A stretch of DNA of 64,000 nucleotides from Flavobacterium sp. Root186 (lineage in GTDB: Bacteria; Bacteroidota; Bacteroidia; Flavobacteriales; Flavobacteriaceae): NCBI RefSeq assembly GCF_001428525.1, contig NZ_LMHW01000013.1:1175-65174 (forward strand), in the 5' to 3' direction. The translations under genes and the position numbers were made by a program. This document shows positions 46,150 to 56,035 of the stretch, piece by piece. A model generated the notes under the pieces. It was given only the letters and a program-made list of their open reading frames with translations, searched no databases and had not been told where the DNA came from. Within the stretch, counting starts at the first letter, position 1; every line of letters begins with the position of its first letter.

Positions 46150-48366
46150 TTAAACACTAGCATAAGCCATAGATTCGCTCGAAGGTGGTGCTATTTCACG
46201 CAAAGGTTCCAGATGACAGGCACAAACTTTGAATTCCGGAATTTTAGAAATAGGATCTAATGTTCCGGGAGTTAATTGGTTTGCTGATTTTTTTCCAGAC
46301 CAGTGGTACGGTATAAAAACCGTGTCCTCGCGAATCGTTTCTACAATGTTTGCAGGAAAAATGCCTTCACCACGCCGGGTAGTAACTTTTATTAATTCCC
46401 TTTGTTTGATGCCGTATTGTTGGGCTAAATTTGGATGAATTTCCAATAAAGGCTCCGGATACTGATCAACCAATTTTCCAATTCTTCGTGTTTGTGTACC
46501 ACTCAAATATTGAGAAACCACACGTCCTGTCGTCAAAATTATTGGATAATCGGCATCTGGCACCTCACCTGGAACTTTGTACGGTGCCGGATTAAAATGA
46601 GCCCTTTCATCTGAGGTTTTAAATTTTTTATCTTCCCATAAACGCGGTGTTCCGGGATGTCCTATTTCAGGACAAGGCCAAAAAACACCCATTTCGTCTT
46701 CAATTCTTTGGTAGGTAATTCCATAATAATCAGCAGTTCCTCCTTTTGAGGCTACCCGCAATTCGTTAAAAACGGCTTCGCTGCTATCATAGGTAAATTT
46801 ATCCTCTTCGCCTAAGCGTTTGGCTAATTCCAAAATAATGGAAGTATCGGTTCTGGCATCTCCCGGAGGAGTTACTGCCTGACGGATGCGGATAACACGC
46901 CCTTCGGCAGAAGTGGTCGTACCTTCTTCTTCTTCCTGTAATGATCCCGCTAAAACAATATCGGCATGACGGGCCGTTTCGTTCAAGAAAAAGTCAATGC
47001 AAACATAAAATTCTAACTTTTCTAAAGCCTCCCGAACATAATTACTATTGGGCAAAGAAACCAACGGATTAAAACAAATCGATAATAGCCCTTTGATTTC
47101 CCCACGATGAATGGCTTCGATTATTTCGTAAGCCGATAACCCTTTTCCGGGAAGATCTTTCTCATTAATACCCCAAACTTCTGAAATATATTTACGATGT
47201 TCCGGATTTTCAATATCCCTATTTCCTGGCAATTGGTCGCATTTATGACCGTGCTCTCTACCGCCTTGCCCATTTCCCTGTCCGGTAATAGTGGCATAAC
47301 CGCAATATGGCTTACCAATTCTTCCTGTTGCGAGTACCAAATTAATGCATCCCAACACATTATCTACGCCTTTAGAATGATGCTCAATACCACGGGCATG
47401 AAGCAAAAAGCTGGTTTTGGCTCTGCCCCATAATTCGGCTGCCTGTTGAATTTTTTCTTTTTTAATCCCTGTAACTTCCTCTGCCCATTCCAGGGTATAC
47501 TCTTTTACGGAATCTATAGTCTGCTGAAAACCTGAGGTATGGTTGGCAATAAAATCGTGATCCAGCATGTCATGATCCACCAAATATTTCAGCATTGCAC
47601 CATACAAAGCCGAATCTGTTCCCGGGCGGACATCCAAATGAAGATCGGCTGTTCTGGCTAATGGAATCATTCTTGGGTCAATAACTATCAATTTTGCACC
47701 ACGGTCTCTGGCTTTCCAAATCCAGTGGGTTAATGTTGGGAAAGTTTCACTAACATTGGCACCAGCCACAATAATTACTTCCGCATATTCCAGATCCGAA
47801 TAGTTATTAGAGCCCCGGTCCAGACCAAATGCTTTTTTATTTCCTGCTCCTGCACTTACCATACACAAGCGTCCATTATAATCCAAATTTTTTGTTTTTA
47901 AAGCGACACGGGCGAACTTACCCATCAAATAACTTTTTTCATTGGTGAGCGAAACACCCGAAAGGACTGAGAAGGCATCGTTTCCATATTGCGCCTGAAT
48001 CCTTTTAATTTCAGAAACTGTTTTACCCATCGCATCATCCCAGGACGTTGGTACAAATCCTTGCCCTTCTACTCTTTTTAGCGGGGACAAGAGACGGTCC
48101 GGATGATTGTTCTGTAAATAGCGCTGAACCCCTTTAGGGCACAATCGGCCTTCGTTGAACGGAAATTCCATCCAGGGTTCAAAACCTACTACTTTGTTGT
48201 CTTTAACCGACAATTGAATACCACACTGCATTCCACAAAAACAACAATGTGTTTTTACCAATTCATCTGGCTCATCCCTGCCCTCATAACCATCTTTCGG
48301 TGTGTAGTTTTTATGAGGTCCAAATTGCGTGATAATGTTTTGTTCCGAAACAGGTAATTTTGCCAT
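46150..48366 (-). CDS. molybdopterin oxidoreductase, probable nitrate reductase catalytic subunit
   Basis: The protein has 738 residues. The N-terminal 4Fe-4S site is CCFCGMQCG followed by LCPKG; the Mo-ligand cysteine is in [11 protein letters not shown], as in NapA/NasA/NarB enzymes; the C-terminus has the molydopterin dinucleotide-binding segments. No Tat or Sec signal is present, so it should be cytoplasmic, unlike NapA. Next to NarK and NirK, nitrate is the likely substrate. The gene order membrane protein, catalytic subunit, ferredoxin, Rieske suggests quinol-driven nitrate reduction; this is inference. Confidence 0.88.
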   Translation of the reverse strand: MAKLPVSEQNIITQFGPHKNYTPKDGYEGRDEPDELVKTHCCFCGMQCGIQLSVKDNKVVGFEPWMEFPFNEGRLCPKGVQRYLQNNHPDRLLSPLKRVEGQGFVPTSWDDAMGKTVSEIKRIQAQYGNDAFSVLSGVSLTNEKSYLMGKFARVALKTKNLDYNGRLCMVSAGAGNKKAFGLDRGSNNYSDLEYAEVIIVAGANVSETFPTLTHWIWKARDRGAKLIVIDPRMIPLARTADLHLDVRPGTDSALYGAMLKYLVDHDMLDHDFIANHTSGFQQTIDSVKEYTLEWAEEVTGIKKEKIQQAAELWGRAKTSFLLHARGIEHHSKGVDNVLGCINLVLATGRIGKPYCGYATITGQGNGQGGREHGHKCDQLPGNRDIENPEHRKYISEVWGINEKDLPGKGLSAYEIIEAIHRGEIKGLLSICFNPLVSLPNSNYVREALEKLEFYVCIDFFLNETARHADIVLAGSLQEEEEGTTTSAEGRVIRIRQAVTPPGDARTDTSIILELAKRLGEEDKFTYDSSEAVFNELRVASKGGTADYYGITYQRIEDEMGVFWPCPEIGHPGTPRLWEDKKFKTSDERAHFNPAPYKVPGEVPDADYPIILTTGRVVSQYLSGTQTRRIGKLVDQYPEPLLEIHPNLAQQYGIKQRELIKVTTRRGEGIFPANIVETIREDTVFIPYHWSGKKSANQLTPGTLDPISKIPEFKVCACHLEPLREIAPPSSESMAYASV

Positions 48367-48440
48367 GTTTTATATTTTTTAACCGATGCGATAAAAAAAT
48401 CGCCAGTGTTGTTTTTAATTTTCAATTCAACTAAAAAAAA

Positions 48441-49490
48441 TTAGCCAAATAAATTTCCGCCTTCCAGCCTTGCTTTTAAGTGGGCTTGTGCCAAACGGGA
48501 TCTTTTTCCTTCAGGGCTTAAATCTAAATGTGATGTTCCATCCGGCCTGTCAAAATTGAAACCTAATTCCTTAGTTACCGTTTTAAGATCTTTTATATGC
48601 AAATTGGTAGCGAATTCCTCTCCGGTATGCTCACAAACTGCCATTCCCATTTTCATTCCCTGCTTTTTATATATGTGTGCCCCGATCTGTGCCGGACGCT
48701 GAATGATATGAAAAAACTTTCCAAACGGAATCCAGATTAAGAACATAATTACCGTTACTGCATGCAAAACAGCTAGGAAATCAAATGCAAAACCTTTCAT
48801 AAACTGATAGGAATAGGTTAGCCCCAATCCTGTAGCGGAAATAGCAATTAATAAAATTAGGGGTAATAAATCGCCTTCAAAAGTTTGAGTAGCAATTAAA
48901 CCAGGATTAGTCAAACGTCTTCTCAAATAATATAATGAACCAAATATAACCAGGTAAGAAGACCAGTTCAGGGCATGAAAGGTCAGGAAAGCCATAATGG
49001 AACCCAATTTAAATTCCATGACCTTGAAACCGAAAAAATGTGCTTCGTAAACCGATATTGAATCGGGGGCCATAGTAAAATGAATCCAACCAAAAGTCAG
49101 TGGAATCGTAATTAAAAAAGCGGAAGTACAGCCTATGGCAATCATAAAATGCGCCATCCACCGATATTTGCCCCGGGGATAAATAAATTTCTGGAAAGCA
49201 ATATTTTCAATTGTTTCTTTTGAAGCAAACCAAAAGTGAGAAAACACTTTTCCCGTAAACAAGTAACTTACTCCTCTTTTGAAATAAATCCACGTTGGCG
49301 GCCTTTGCAGCCAAACAGAATAACGGTATACAATACCAAAAAAAGCAAATACTGTCCCAAATAAATACGTAATTAATGCCGCATCAAAATTTTGCAGTTT
49401 TCTGGATCCATAAAATACTAATATGATCATTAGCACGGACATGGAAGCGGCAATTAGTAAAGCCTTTATATTGTAGTTTCTATTTTTCAT
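48441..49490 (-). CDS. membrane cytochrome b-like subunit (NarI/HdrE-like)
   Basis: The protein has 349 residues and about seven membrane helices. Candidate heme ligands are His in RWMAHFMIAIG, TFHALNWSSY, AVLHAVTV and GKFFHIIQRP, the four-His pattern of di-heme NarI/HdrE-type quinol dehydrogenase subunits. A cytoplasmic C-terminal tail of about 80 residues (MAVCEHTGEEFATNL onward) follows. It begins the nitrate reductase operon and probably anchors it and oxidises quinol. A palindrome ATGAAATAGGTTTCAT lies about 90 bp upstream. Confidence 0.75.
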   Translation of the reverse strand: MKNRNYNIKALLIAASMSVLMIILVFYGSRKLQNFDAALITYLFGTVFAFFGIVYRYSVWLQRPPTWIYFKRGVSYLFTGKVFSHFWFASKETIENIAFQKFIYPRGKYRWMAHFMIAIGCTSAFLITIPLTFGWIHFTMAPDSISVYEAHFFGFKVMEFKLGSIMAFLTFHALNWSSYLVIFGSLYYLRRRLTNPGLIATQTFEGDLLPLILLIAISATGLGLTYSYQFMKGFAFDFLAVLHAVTVIMFLIWIPFGKFFHIIQRPAQIGAHIYKKQGMKMGMAVCEHTGEEFATNLHIKDLKTVTKELGFNFDRPDGTSHLDLSPEGKRSRLAQAHLKARLEGGNLFG

Positions 49491-49578
49491 TTTAAATTAT
49501 CATTACTTCAAGTCACTTTTAAACCTTAATTATTAAAGAATAACTGTTAATTTACAAATTACAATCCGAACCAAATAC

Positions 49579-49594
49579 ATGAAATAGGTTTCAT
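49579..49594. promoter_or_regulatory. palindrome upstream of the nitrate reductase operon
   Basis: ATGAAATAGGTTTCAT has perfect 6-bp arms and a 4-bp spacer. It lies about 90 bp upstream of the membrane subunit start (49490). It differs from the TGATnnnnATCA boxes used elsewhere, so the binding factor may be different. No convincing -7 box was found nearby. Confidence 0.4.
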
Positions 49595-49748
49595 TTTCTG
49601 ACTATTTATAAAAACAGCTTTTAAAAATGGTGTACTACTAAAGACGGTTAATTTACAAAAAAAATGGAAAAAGCTAATCGATTGCAAGATCAATTGATTA
49701 ATTTCTTTCTAATTTATAATAAAAATTAATAAATATTTTATTCATTGG

Positions 49749-51230
49749 CTATTCTATAACGTCTTTTCTATCCATATCCTGAGCAAATTCAGGTAGTTTT
49801 TCTTTAGTAACTTTTACAATTACACGGTGCATCCAAATCAAACAAATAATTGATAAAACAAAGATAAAGAGCCATGAGCTGGTCCAAAATCCAGTAAAAG
49901 CAAGCAGGTATCCAAAAACTATCGGACCAATAAATCCACCCAAACCACCAATCATTCCAACCATTCCTCCTATAACCCCTACCTGATTTGGAAAATATTC
50001 AGGAATGTGTTTATAAACTGCTGCCGAACCAATTCCCCAACAAGTCCCAATTAAAATAACCAAGACAAGATAAACCCACATATTCGCTTCAAAATGAATT
50101 TGCGTGATTCCGTCTGCAATTAATTCTTTTTTCTGAACTTTTTGATTTTCTGCTACAACAACTTCCTGCCATGTTTTTTTAGATGGAAAAAACGGATTGT
50201 GCTCTGCATTAACATCTTTTGAAGTAACTAAATATTCTTTTTCTCCAATAACTATTTTAGATGGTGAAACTTGTTTAACCGTTCCTGCTTTTGCTGCCAT
50301 CAAGCCGCTACCGGAAGTAGTAATATTCATTTTTGGAAATAAGAGTAAAAAACTCAACACTACCGAAGTACTCAATACCCAATACATCACTTTTCTTGCT
50401 CCAAATTTATCGGATAAAAATCCTCCAAAAGCACGAATAATACCAGCTGGTAAACTAAAACAAGTAGTAAACAGCCCTCCTAAAATTAAAGTTGTATGAT
50501 AAACATTCATGAAATTAGGCAACAACCATTGGGAAAATGACACAAACGAACCAAACAGCAAAAAGTAATAGGTTCCAAAGCGCCACACACGCACCTCTTT
50601 AAGCGGTTGTAAAAGTTCTTTAACTGTTTTTGCTTTGGCTTCTATTTTTTTAGTTTTCGAAAAAAGAATAAAAACAATACCCATCGTCAACAGTACTACA
50701 CCGTAAATAACAGGCAAATATTTCCACCCATTTACGGGATCTGACTCTGAAAAGTATTTCAGCATACTGGGTGCTATAAAGGGAGTAATAGAAGCTCCTG
50801 CGGTACCCATTCCGAAAATTCCTAAGGCACGTCCTTGCCATTCTTTAGGATACCATAGTGAAGTATAGGCCACACCAACAGCAAAACTTGTTCCTACCAT
50901 TCCGAACATAAAGCTCAATAATGCAAACATCCAAAAATTAGCAGCAAAAGGAAGCAAAAACAATGGAATAGATGCCAAAATCAGCAAAGCAGAATAGACC
51001 ACGCGACCTCCATATTTATCTGTTAAAATCCCCATTGGTAACCGCATGAGCGAGCCTGTAAGTATTGGAATTCCCAGTAACCACCCGATTTGAACTACAT
51101 TCCAATCAAAAATTTCCTGATCCACTAAAAATGTGACTAAAACACCATTTAAAGTCCAACAGGCAAAACAGACTGCAAAAGCAAGTGTGTTTAAAAATAA
51201 TATTCTGTGTGATTGTGATAAATTGCTCAT
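49749..51230 (-). CDS. narK: NarK-type nitrate/nitrite transporter (MFS)
   Basis: The protein has 493 residues and 12 predicted helices. The nitrate signature-like segments GMVGTSFAVGVAYTSLWYP and GMVGMIGGLGGFIGPIVFG (residues about 110-130 and 420-440) and the conserved Arg in LMRLPMGILTDKYGGR identify the NarK/NasA family. An insert of about 80 residues between helices 8 and 9 (region GTVKQVSPSKIVIGE) is polar and unusual, and may form an extra soluble domain. An FNR-like operator and an exact -7 box precede the gene. Confidence 0.92.
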   Translation of the reverse strand: MSNLSQSHRILFLNTLAFAVCFACWTLNGVLVTFLVDQEIFDWNVVQIGWLLGIPILTGSLMRLPMGILTDKYGGRVVYSALLILASIPLFLLPFAANFWMFALLSFMFGMVGTSFAVGVAYTSLWYPKEWQGRALGIFGMGTAGASITPFIAPSMLKYFSESDPVNGWKYLPVIYGVVLLTMGIVFILFSKTKKIEAKAKTVKELLQPLKEVRVWRFGTYYFLLFGSFVSFSQWLLPNFMNVYHTTLILGGLFTTCFSLPAGIIRAFGGFLSDKFGARKVMYWVLSTSVVLSFLLLFPKMNITTSGSGLMAAKAGTVKQVSPSKIVIGEKEYLVTSKDVNAEHNPFFPSKKTWQEVVVAENQKVQKKELIADGITQIHFEANMWVYLVLVILIGTCWGIGSAAVYKHIPEYFPNQVGVIGGMVGMIGGLGGFIGPIVFGYLLAFTGFWTSSWLFIFVLSIICLIWMHRVIVKVTKEKLPEFAQDMDRKDVIE

Positions 51231-51253
51231 ACTTACTTTAATTAATTCTTAAA

Positions 51254-51261
51254 CAAAGATA
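51254..51261 (-). promoter_or_regulatory. -7 promoter box of narK
   Basis: On the minus strand the sequence is TATCTTTG, an exact TAnnTTTG, 23 bp before the narK start. The operator at 51284-51297 begins 22 bases upstream of it, which puts the operator centre near -42. Confidence 0.6.
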
Positions 51262-51283
51262 AAATAGTCCGTAATCCTAAAAC

Positions 51284-51297
51284 ATGATATAAATCAT
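51284..51297. promoter_or_regulatory. FNR-like operator ATGATATAAATCAT upstream of narK
   Basis: The core TGATnnnnATCA is the same as in the TTGATTTAAATCAA boxes at 23121, 39290 and 40495. Its spacing from the narK -7 box fits class II activation by a Crp/Fnr-type regulator. Confidence 0.65.
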
Positions 51298-51472
51298 TTA
51301 TTGTTTTCAACTCAAAATAACCAGAAAATAAAGATTAAAGTAATAAAAATAAGCTATAAAACCCAGCATTTCACAAAATAAAAAAAAACAAATACTAATC
51401 CAATCAGCCATTGGGGTTATGCAAAACTTTTTAAAATTAAGTATTCTAGACAGCTTTCAAGTGAATTAAAAA

Positions 51473-52750
51473 TTATTTTTTATGAGAAAAAATCTGAGGA
51501 TTTACATTAATCATTACCCACGCCCAATTGTTAACGTGATCAACGTGGCCATCTTTCAATCTTTGCATGGCATCGGTAGCAAACATTTGGGAATAACCTC
51601 CCGTTACATTCACAAATTTATGCGCTGAATAGCCAAATGTAAAATCGATTTCCGTACCAAGATAATTTTTCATTTCATTTCCATTAGCATCCAAAACGGT
51701 ATTCGCAGCATTAAAAACATGGGGAAATAACGCAAATTTCCATTTGTTGACATTGTATGCAAATTTCAAAAAAGCATCCTTTAAACCAACCGAGTTTTTA
51801 TGATTTCCGACATAGAAATAATCCATATAGCCATTGAAGGCATGATTGGTTCCAAAAACAGGATGAAAGGATTTTATTGCTGAACTAGTATTTTCCTGGC
51901 TCTTTCCGGAGAGATATTCGTATCCAAAACCAGCTGTAAACTTATCGGTCAGCTTATAATTAAAATTAAGAGCTACGTCAAAAGCATTTACTGTATTAGT
52001 TGCATTTTTTCCTGTTTGTCCATAAAACCATAAATCCCCGTCCCAGGATTTTCCTTTGCTTTTCCAATACGTCCCAAAAGTCTGCATGTAATCTACTTTC
52101 AATTCGGGTGTTGGTGTTGGAACCGGAGCTGTTAATTTATTTTCATAACCTGTATTTAAAAACAAGAAACTCATCTTTATTTTTCCTAATTCAGTATGGT
52201 ACCAGGCATATTGCATCGATTTGTAATTTAGTACCGTATAAGGTGTTGCAAGTTCGGTTTCAGCATTTGCATTATATGCAATTGCTACATCCAGATGGTT
52301 TTTGTTACTTTTAAAAGTTGTTATCGCAGCATCGTGACTTTGCGCTTGTTGTGCCCAATCGACTTCACCAAAAATGCGTTGATTGTCATACGAAATCACC
52401 TGACGGCCTAAACGCGCACTCCATTTTTCACTAAAGTTATATTGCACCCAGGCTTCATATAACTGAATCCCGTTTACATCTGATTTGGTATTTGTGGGCA
52501 CATCTCCCCAAACACGAACATTTTGCATACTAAGTCTGGTAATAAATTGATCTTGCCTGAAGTTCAGATTCAAACGAGTTCTGGATGAAACAAATTGAGC
52601 TGCCGTTTCTCCATAAGGAATTGGGGCTTTATAGCCATTTCTAAACTCGTAACGAGGTCTGATCTGTAAATTTGCATCCAGTTCCTGAGCAAAAGCAATA
52701 CTGCTGAACACTGGTAAAAGTGTTATAACAATAATTTTCAAGATTTTCAT
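51473..52750 (-). CDS. alginate-export-type outer membrane porin
   Basis: The protein has 425 residues. A signal peptide ending SSIAFA is followed by alternating amphipathic strands with aromatic girdles, for example YEAWVQYNFSEKWSARLGRQ, and a C-terminal strand. It resembles the alginate export/AlgE-like porin family. Located between SCO and narK, it may admit nitrate or nitrite through the outer membrane; that is inference. Confidence 0.8.
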   Translation of the reverse strand: MKILKIIVITLLPVFSSIAFAQELDANLQIRPRYEFRNGYKAPIPYGETAAQFVSSRTRLNLNFRQDQFITRLSMQNVRVWGDVPTNTKSDVNGIQLYEAWVQYNFSEKWSARLGRQVISYDNQRIFGEVDWAQQAQSHDAAITTFKSNKNHLDVAIAYNANAETELATPYTVLNYKSMQYAWYHTELGKIKMSFLFLNTGYENKLTAPVPTPTPELKVDYMQTFGTYWKSKGKSWDGDLWFYGQTGKNATNTVNAFDVALNFNYKLTDKFTAGFGYEYLSGKSQENTSSAIKSFHPVFGTNHAFNGYMDYFYVGNHKNSVGLKDAFLKFAYNVNKWKFALFPHVFNAANTVLDANGNEMKNYLGTEIDFTFGYSAHKFVNVTGGYSQMFATDAMQRLKDGHVDHVNNWAWVMINVNPQIFSHKK

Positions 52751-52773
52751 TTTGTAAGTTTTAAGGAATAAGT

Positions 52774-53361
52774 TTACTCTATCTTTGTAGCTTCTTCAGT
52801 GATTTTTTTAATCGTTGCCTCAGAATTTACACCCAAACCTTCTTGCTGAAATGTTAATTCCCCTTCGGCATTAAAAACACTTATTATGTTAGAATGCGAA
52901 AAATCTAAAGGAGCAATTTTCTTGTAGTTGACTGCCAAAACCGCTGCAAACTCTCGGGTATTTTCTTCTGTAGATCTCAAAAATTCCCATTGTCCCCCAT
53001 CCATTTTATTAGCAATAGCAAATTCTTTTAATCGTGCCGGAGTATCAACTTCCGGATCTATGCTTACCAATAGGAACTTTACATCGGGTTTGATTTTCTC
53101 AGACAAACGAGATTCTATATTTCGCATATCGGCCACTAGTCTGGGACAAGCTGCCTTGCAGGAAGTATAAATCATTACCATAACGAGCACTTTGCCTTTT
53201 AAATCCTTCATTTCAAGATTTTGCCCATTTTGATTGGTCCATTTTGAAGGCAGATTGTATATGGATAAATCTGAAACCGGTTTATCTTCGGATTTTTTAT
53301 TAGTATTACATCCCTGTAAAACTAAAAGGACTAATGTTAATCCCAGGAACAGTTTTTTCAT
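52774..53361 (-). CDS. SCO family copper-handling lipoprotein
   Basis: The protein has 195 residues. A lipobox ends at VLQGC; the thioredoxin-like fold carries the copper motif CKAACP (CxxxC), and the conserved His is in FSHSNIISVF. SCO proteins deliver copper or reduce thiols during assembly of copper centres. Located next to nirK and nirV, it probably serves copper loading of the nitrite reductase. Confidence 0.92.
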   Translation of the reverse strand: MKKLFLGLTLVLLVLQGCNTNKKSEDKPVSDLSIYNLPSKWTNQNGQNLEMKDLKGKVLVMVMIYTSCKAACPRLVADMRNIESRLSEKIKPDVKFLLVSIDPEVDTPARLKEFAIANKMDGGQWEFLRSTEENTREFAAVLAVNYKKIAPLDFSHSNIISVFNAEGELTFQQEGLGVNSEATIKKITEEATKIE

Positions 53362-53385
53362 TTTTTTATATAAATGGTTTAGAAT

Positions 53386-54156
53386 CTATTTTAAATCTTT
53401 GGCACAGCGAAAACCTAAGTTTTTGGTTGTATAATTTGCTTTCAGGCTGCTTCTGAAAGCATAGCGCATAAAAGCCGCATAATCCATTAAATCGGTGGCA
53501 TTTACGGATCCGCTGCCGCAAAAAAGATTCTTATCTGTAGCTTTATCTTTTCGGGACTCCCCTGACAGAAAGATACTATTGAAATCGCCTGTCCATTCCC
53601 ACACCAAACCGTGCATGTCATAAACCCCCCAGTAATTCCTGAATGTTTGACCTACAGGGTTTAAATAGGTTTTTGGCTTCTCATACCACGACAAAATGTA
53701 TTTATTGAATTCTTTTTTAGAACGTGCATCAATACGTTTTTCATCGGCCATGGCTACATATTCCCATTCGTCCATTGTTGGCAGTCTTTTGCCTTGACAT
53801 TCGCAATATTTTTTGGCAGCAAACCAGGAAACATTGGTAACCGGGGCATTGTTTAAATTCTTTAAACCATAATCGAAATCACTTGTCCATTGTGCCAGAT
53901 AACTTTGATCTGCAAAAATTCCTTTGATTTTAGAGCGACTATACTCTGGGTATTTTTTGATAAAAGCAAGAAATTGTATATTGGTAACTGGATACACATC
54001 AATAGTAAAAGAAGGTATGTTGACCGGTTTTTCAGAAGTAGCACCATAAAGGGGCACAAAACTACCGCCCTTTATGGATGCCATTTTTTCTTGTTGAGCA
54101 AAAAGAGAACTTACACAGAATATAAATAGGATTGATATTGTTTTAAATACTGCCAT
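53386..54156 (-). CDS. nirV: formylglycine-generating-enzyme-like protein (NirV-type)
   Basis: The protein has 256 residues with a signal peptide ending LFAQ. The FGE/SUMF1 fold is shown by IDVYPVTNIQFLAFIKKYP, VTNVSWFAAKKYCECQGKRLP, EWEYVA and a closing GFRCAKD. It follows nirK by 22 bp. nirV genes of this family are known next to nirK in denitrifiers; their exact role in nitrite reductase maturation is not settled. It is exported, so it would act in the periplasm. Confidence 0.85.
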   Translation of the reverse strand: MAVFKTISILFIFCVSSLFAQQEKMASIKGGSFVPLYGATSEKPVNIPSFTIDVYPVTNIQFLAFIKKYPEYSRSKIKGIFADQSYLAQWTSDFDYGLKNLNNAPVTNVSWFAAKKYCECQGKRLPTMDEWEYVAMADEKRIDARSKKEFNKYILSWYEKPKTYLNPVGQTFRNYWGVYDMHGLVWEWTGDFNSIFLSGESRKDKATDKNLFCGSGSVNATDLMDYAAFMRYAFRSSLKANYTTKNLGFRCAKDLK

Positions 54157-54178
54157 CTTTTACTTTTTTTGATTTATT

Positions 54179-55663
54179 CTAATGTTCCTGGGCTACTTTT
54201 GGAGCAGGTTTGGCTCTAACAGCTTTTACTTTTGCCGGAGTTATTACTGTTTTATTATTGCCCCAACTGTTGTATATGTATGTCAGAACATCAGCAGCTT
54301 GCTCGTCAGTTAGGTTCTGACTGGTCATCACGTTATTGAATTTCTTGCCATTAACGGTGATCTCTCCACTTAATCCGTGCAATACCGCGCCAATAGCTCT
54401 ATCTGGATTCGCATTCAGGTAATCTGATTTTGCCAATGGAGGAAAAGCATTCGGAATACCTTGCCCTTCAGATTGGTGACAGGCATAACAGGTACGGTCA
54501 AATAAATCTTTACCGGCTTTAATTTGTTCAGGAACAGTTTTTGCAACAGTAGTTTTAGGAACTGCTTTGCCTTTTGGCATACCTTGAATTGTCCCACCTT
54601 CTGGTAAATAAATTCCATCTTGTATGGTTCCAGAATACAATTTTTTATTTTCCTCGCCTTCAACTTTCAGCATTCCAAGTGCTCCTTTATTAAAGGCCCT
54701 AAAAATCGAGTGGTCTACCAGTATAAAAGTTCCCGGAACATCTACTTTAAACTCCACAATGGCCGAACCACCTGCAGGTATTAAGGTAGTTTGTACGTTT
54801 TCGTTGATCATATCCCCTCCTTCAATATGCACTTTGTCGAAAATTTCTCCAATAACATGGAAAGATGAGACCAAATTAGGACCTCCATTTCCCATATAAA
54901 TACGGACAGTTTCACCAACTTTGGCCGTTAAAGACTTATCTCCGGCGAGAGCTCCAACTTTCCCATTGAAGACCACATAATCAGCTTGTTCCTTAATGGC
55001 TTTATCCATATCAAAAGGTTGAGAACCTTGTTCCCCATAACTGCCCTTGGTGTAAAAATCACCTTGCATGATGTAATATTCTTTATCAACTGGTGGCAAG
55101 CCTCCTTCTGGTTCAACCAAAATCAACCCATACATTCCGTTAGCAATATGCATTCCAACTGGTGCTGTAGCACAATGATACACGTATAAACCGGGATTTA
55201 AGGTTTTGAAACTAAACACTTTTTCGTGACCTGGGGCAACCAACGATGAGGTTGCTCCTCCTCCTGGTCCGGTTACCGCGTGTAAATCAATATTGTGAGG
55301 CATTTTGTTATCCGGATGGTTTTTTAGGTGAAATTCTACTTCATCACCCACTCTGGTTCTGATAAAACTTCCGGGAACAGAACCCCCAAAAGTCCAATAA
55401 GTATATTTTACACCATCTACCATTTCTCCTTCAATTTCCTTAATTTCCATATTGACCACTAATTTTGTAGCTTCACGGTCTCCTACTGCTTTCGGAACAA
55501 ACGGAGGCGCCGTGAGTTCGGCAGTTTGCTGCCCTTTGGCCTCAATATTTTGATAATTTTTTGCTTCATCGCTTCCTCTTTTGCAAGAAAAAAATCCGAC
55601 TAAAACAAGCAACATTATAAAAAACCCCCTTATTTGTCTGTTTAATTTAACACTGGTTTTCAT
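54179..55663 (-). CDS. nirK: copper-containing nitrite reductase fused to cytochrome c
   Basis: The protein has 494 residues. A lipoprotein signal ends at Cys27 (LVGFFSC). Two cupredoxin domains follow, with type 1/type 2 copper ligands in [21 protein letters not shown] and [12 protein letters not shown]-terminal cytochrome c domain has CYACH near residue 392 and a Met ligand candidate in [10 protein letters not shown]. It reduces nitrite to NO in the periplasm, anchored by lipid, with the fused heme domain taking the electrons. It is the first gene of the nirK-nirV-SCO-porin group. Confidence 0.95.
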   Translation of the reverse strand: MKTSVKLNRQIRGFFIMLLVLVGFFSCKRGSDEAKNYQNIEAKGQQTAELTAPPFVPKAVGDREATKLVVNMEIKEIEGEMVDGVKYTYWTFGGSVPGSFIRTRVGDEVEFHLKNHPDNKMPHNIDLHAVTGPGGGATSSLVAPGHEKVFSFKTLNPGLYVYHCATAPVGMHIANGMYGLILVEPEGGLPPVDKEYYIMQGDFYTKGSYGEQGSQPFDMDKAIKEQADYVVFNGKVGALAGDKSLTAKVGETVRIYMGNGGPNLVSSFHVIGEIFDKVHIEGGDMINENVQTTLIPAGGSAIVEFKVDVPGTFILVDHSIFRAFNKGALGMLKVEGEENKKLYSGTIQDGIYLPEGGTIQGMPKGKAVPKTTVAKTVPEQIKAGKDLFDRTCYACHQSEGQGIPNAFPPLAKSDYLNANPDRAIGAVLHGLSGEITVNGKKFNNVMTSQNLTDEQAADVLTYIYNSWGNNKTVITPAKVKAVRAKPAPKVAQEH

Positions 55664-55694
55664 ATTATTTTGGTTTGAAATTTATAGTGTAAAA

Positions 55695-55718
55695 ATAAAG
55701 GATAAAAATATCCTTTAT
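55695..55718. promoter_or_regulatory. inverted repeat in the nirK leader region
   Basis: ATAAAGGATA and TATCCTTTAT form perfect 10-bp arms around AAAA, about 32 bp upstream of the nirK start codon. It could be an operator or a leader hairpin. It directly adjoins the Crp-type site at 55719. Confidence 0.4.
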
Positions 55719-55734
55719 TATGATATTTGTCATA
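55719..55734. promoter_or_regulatory. Crp-type site upstream of nirK
   Basis: TATGATATTTGTCATA has perfect 5-bp arms (TATGA / TCATA) around six bases. It matches 12 of 16 positions of the site at 72-87. It lies about 56 bp from the nirK start and probably governs it. Confidence 0.5.
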
Positions 55735-55846
55735 TTCACTATTTTTAAAAAACTCCAAAAGAAAAGATATTTACAGCTGACTATTTTCCTTTAAAAATAA
55801 AAATGGTTAAGGTCACTTTAAAAAAATATTTAAAAAAATGCAGTCT

Positions 55847-55862
55847 TATGATTTAAATCATA
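55847..55862. promoter_or_regulatory. FNR-like palindrome between nirK and ric
   Basis: TATGATTTAAATCATA is a perfect 16-bp palindrome with the TGATnnnnATCA core. It is centred about 180 bp from both the ric start (56036) and the nirK start (55663). The 372-bp divergent region contains this site, the one at 55719 and the inverted repeat at 55695. Confidence 0.6.
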
Positions 55863-56035
55863 TTCTGCATTTTATAATTATACGAATTTTACAATATCAA
55901 ATAATACATTAAATAATAATAAGACAACTGGATAACAAAATAAATGATGAAGTGTGTTTAATTAAAAGACAAAATACTCTTTTATTAAGATCATCATCGT
56001 TTAATCATTTACAAATTATAATCTAAATAAAAATT

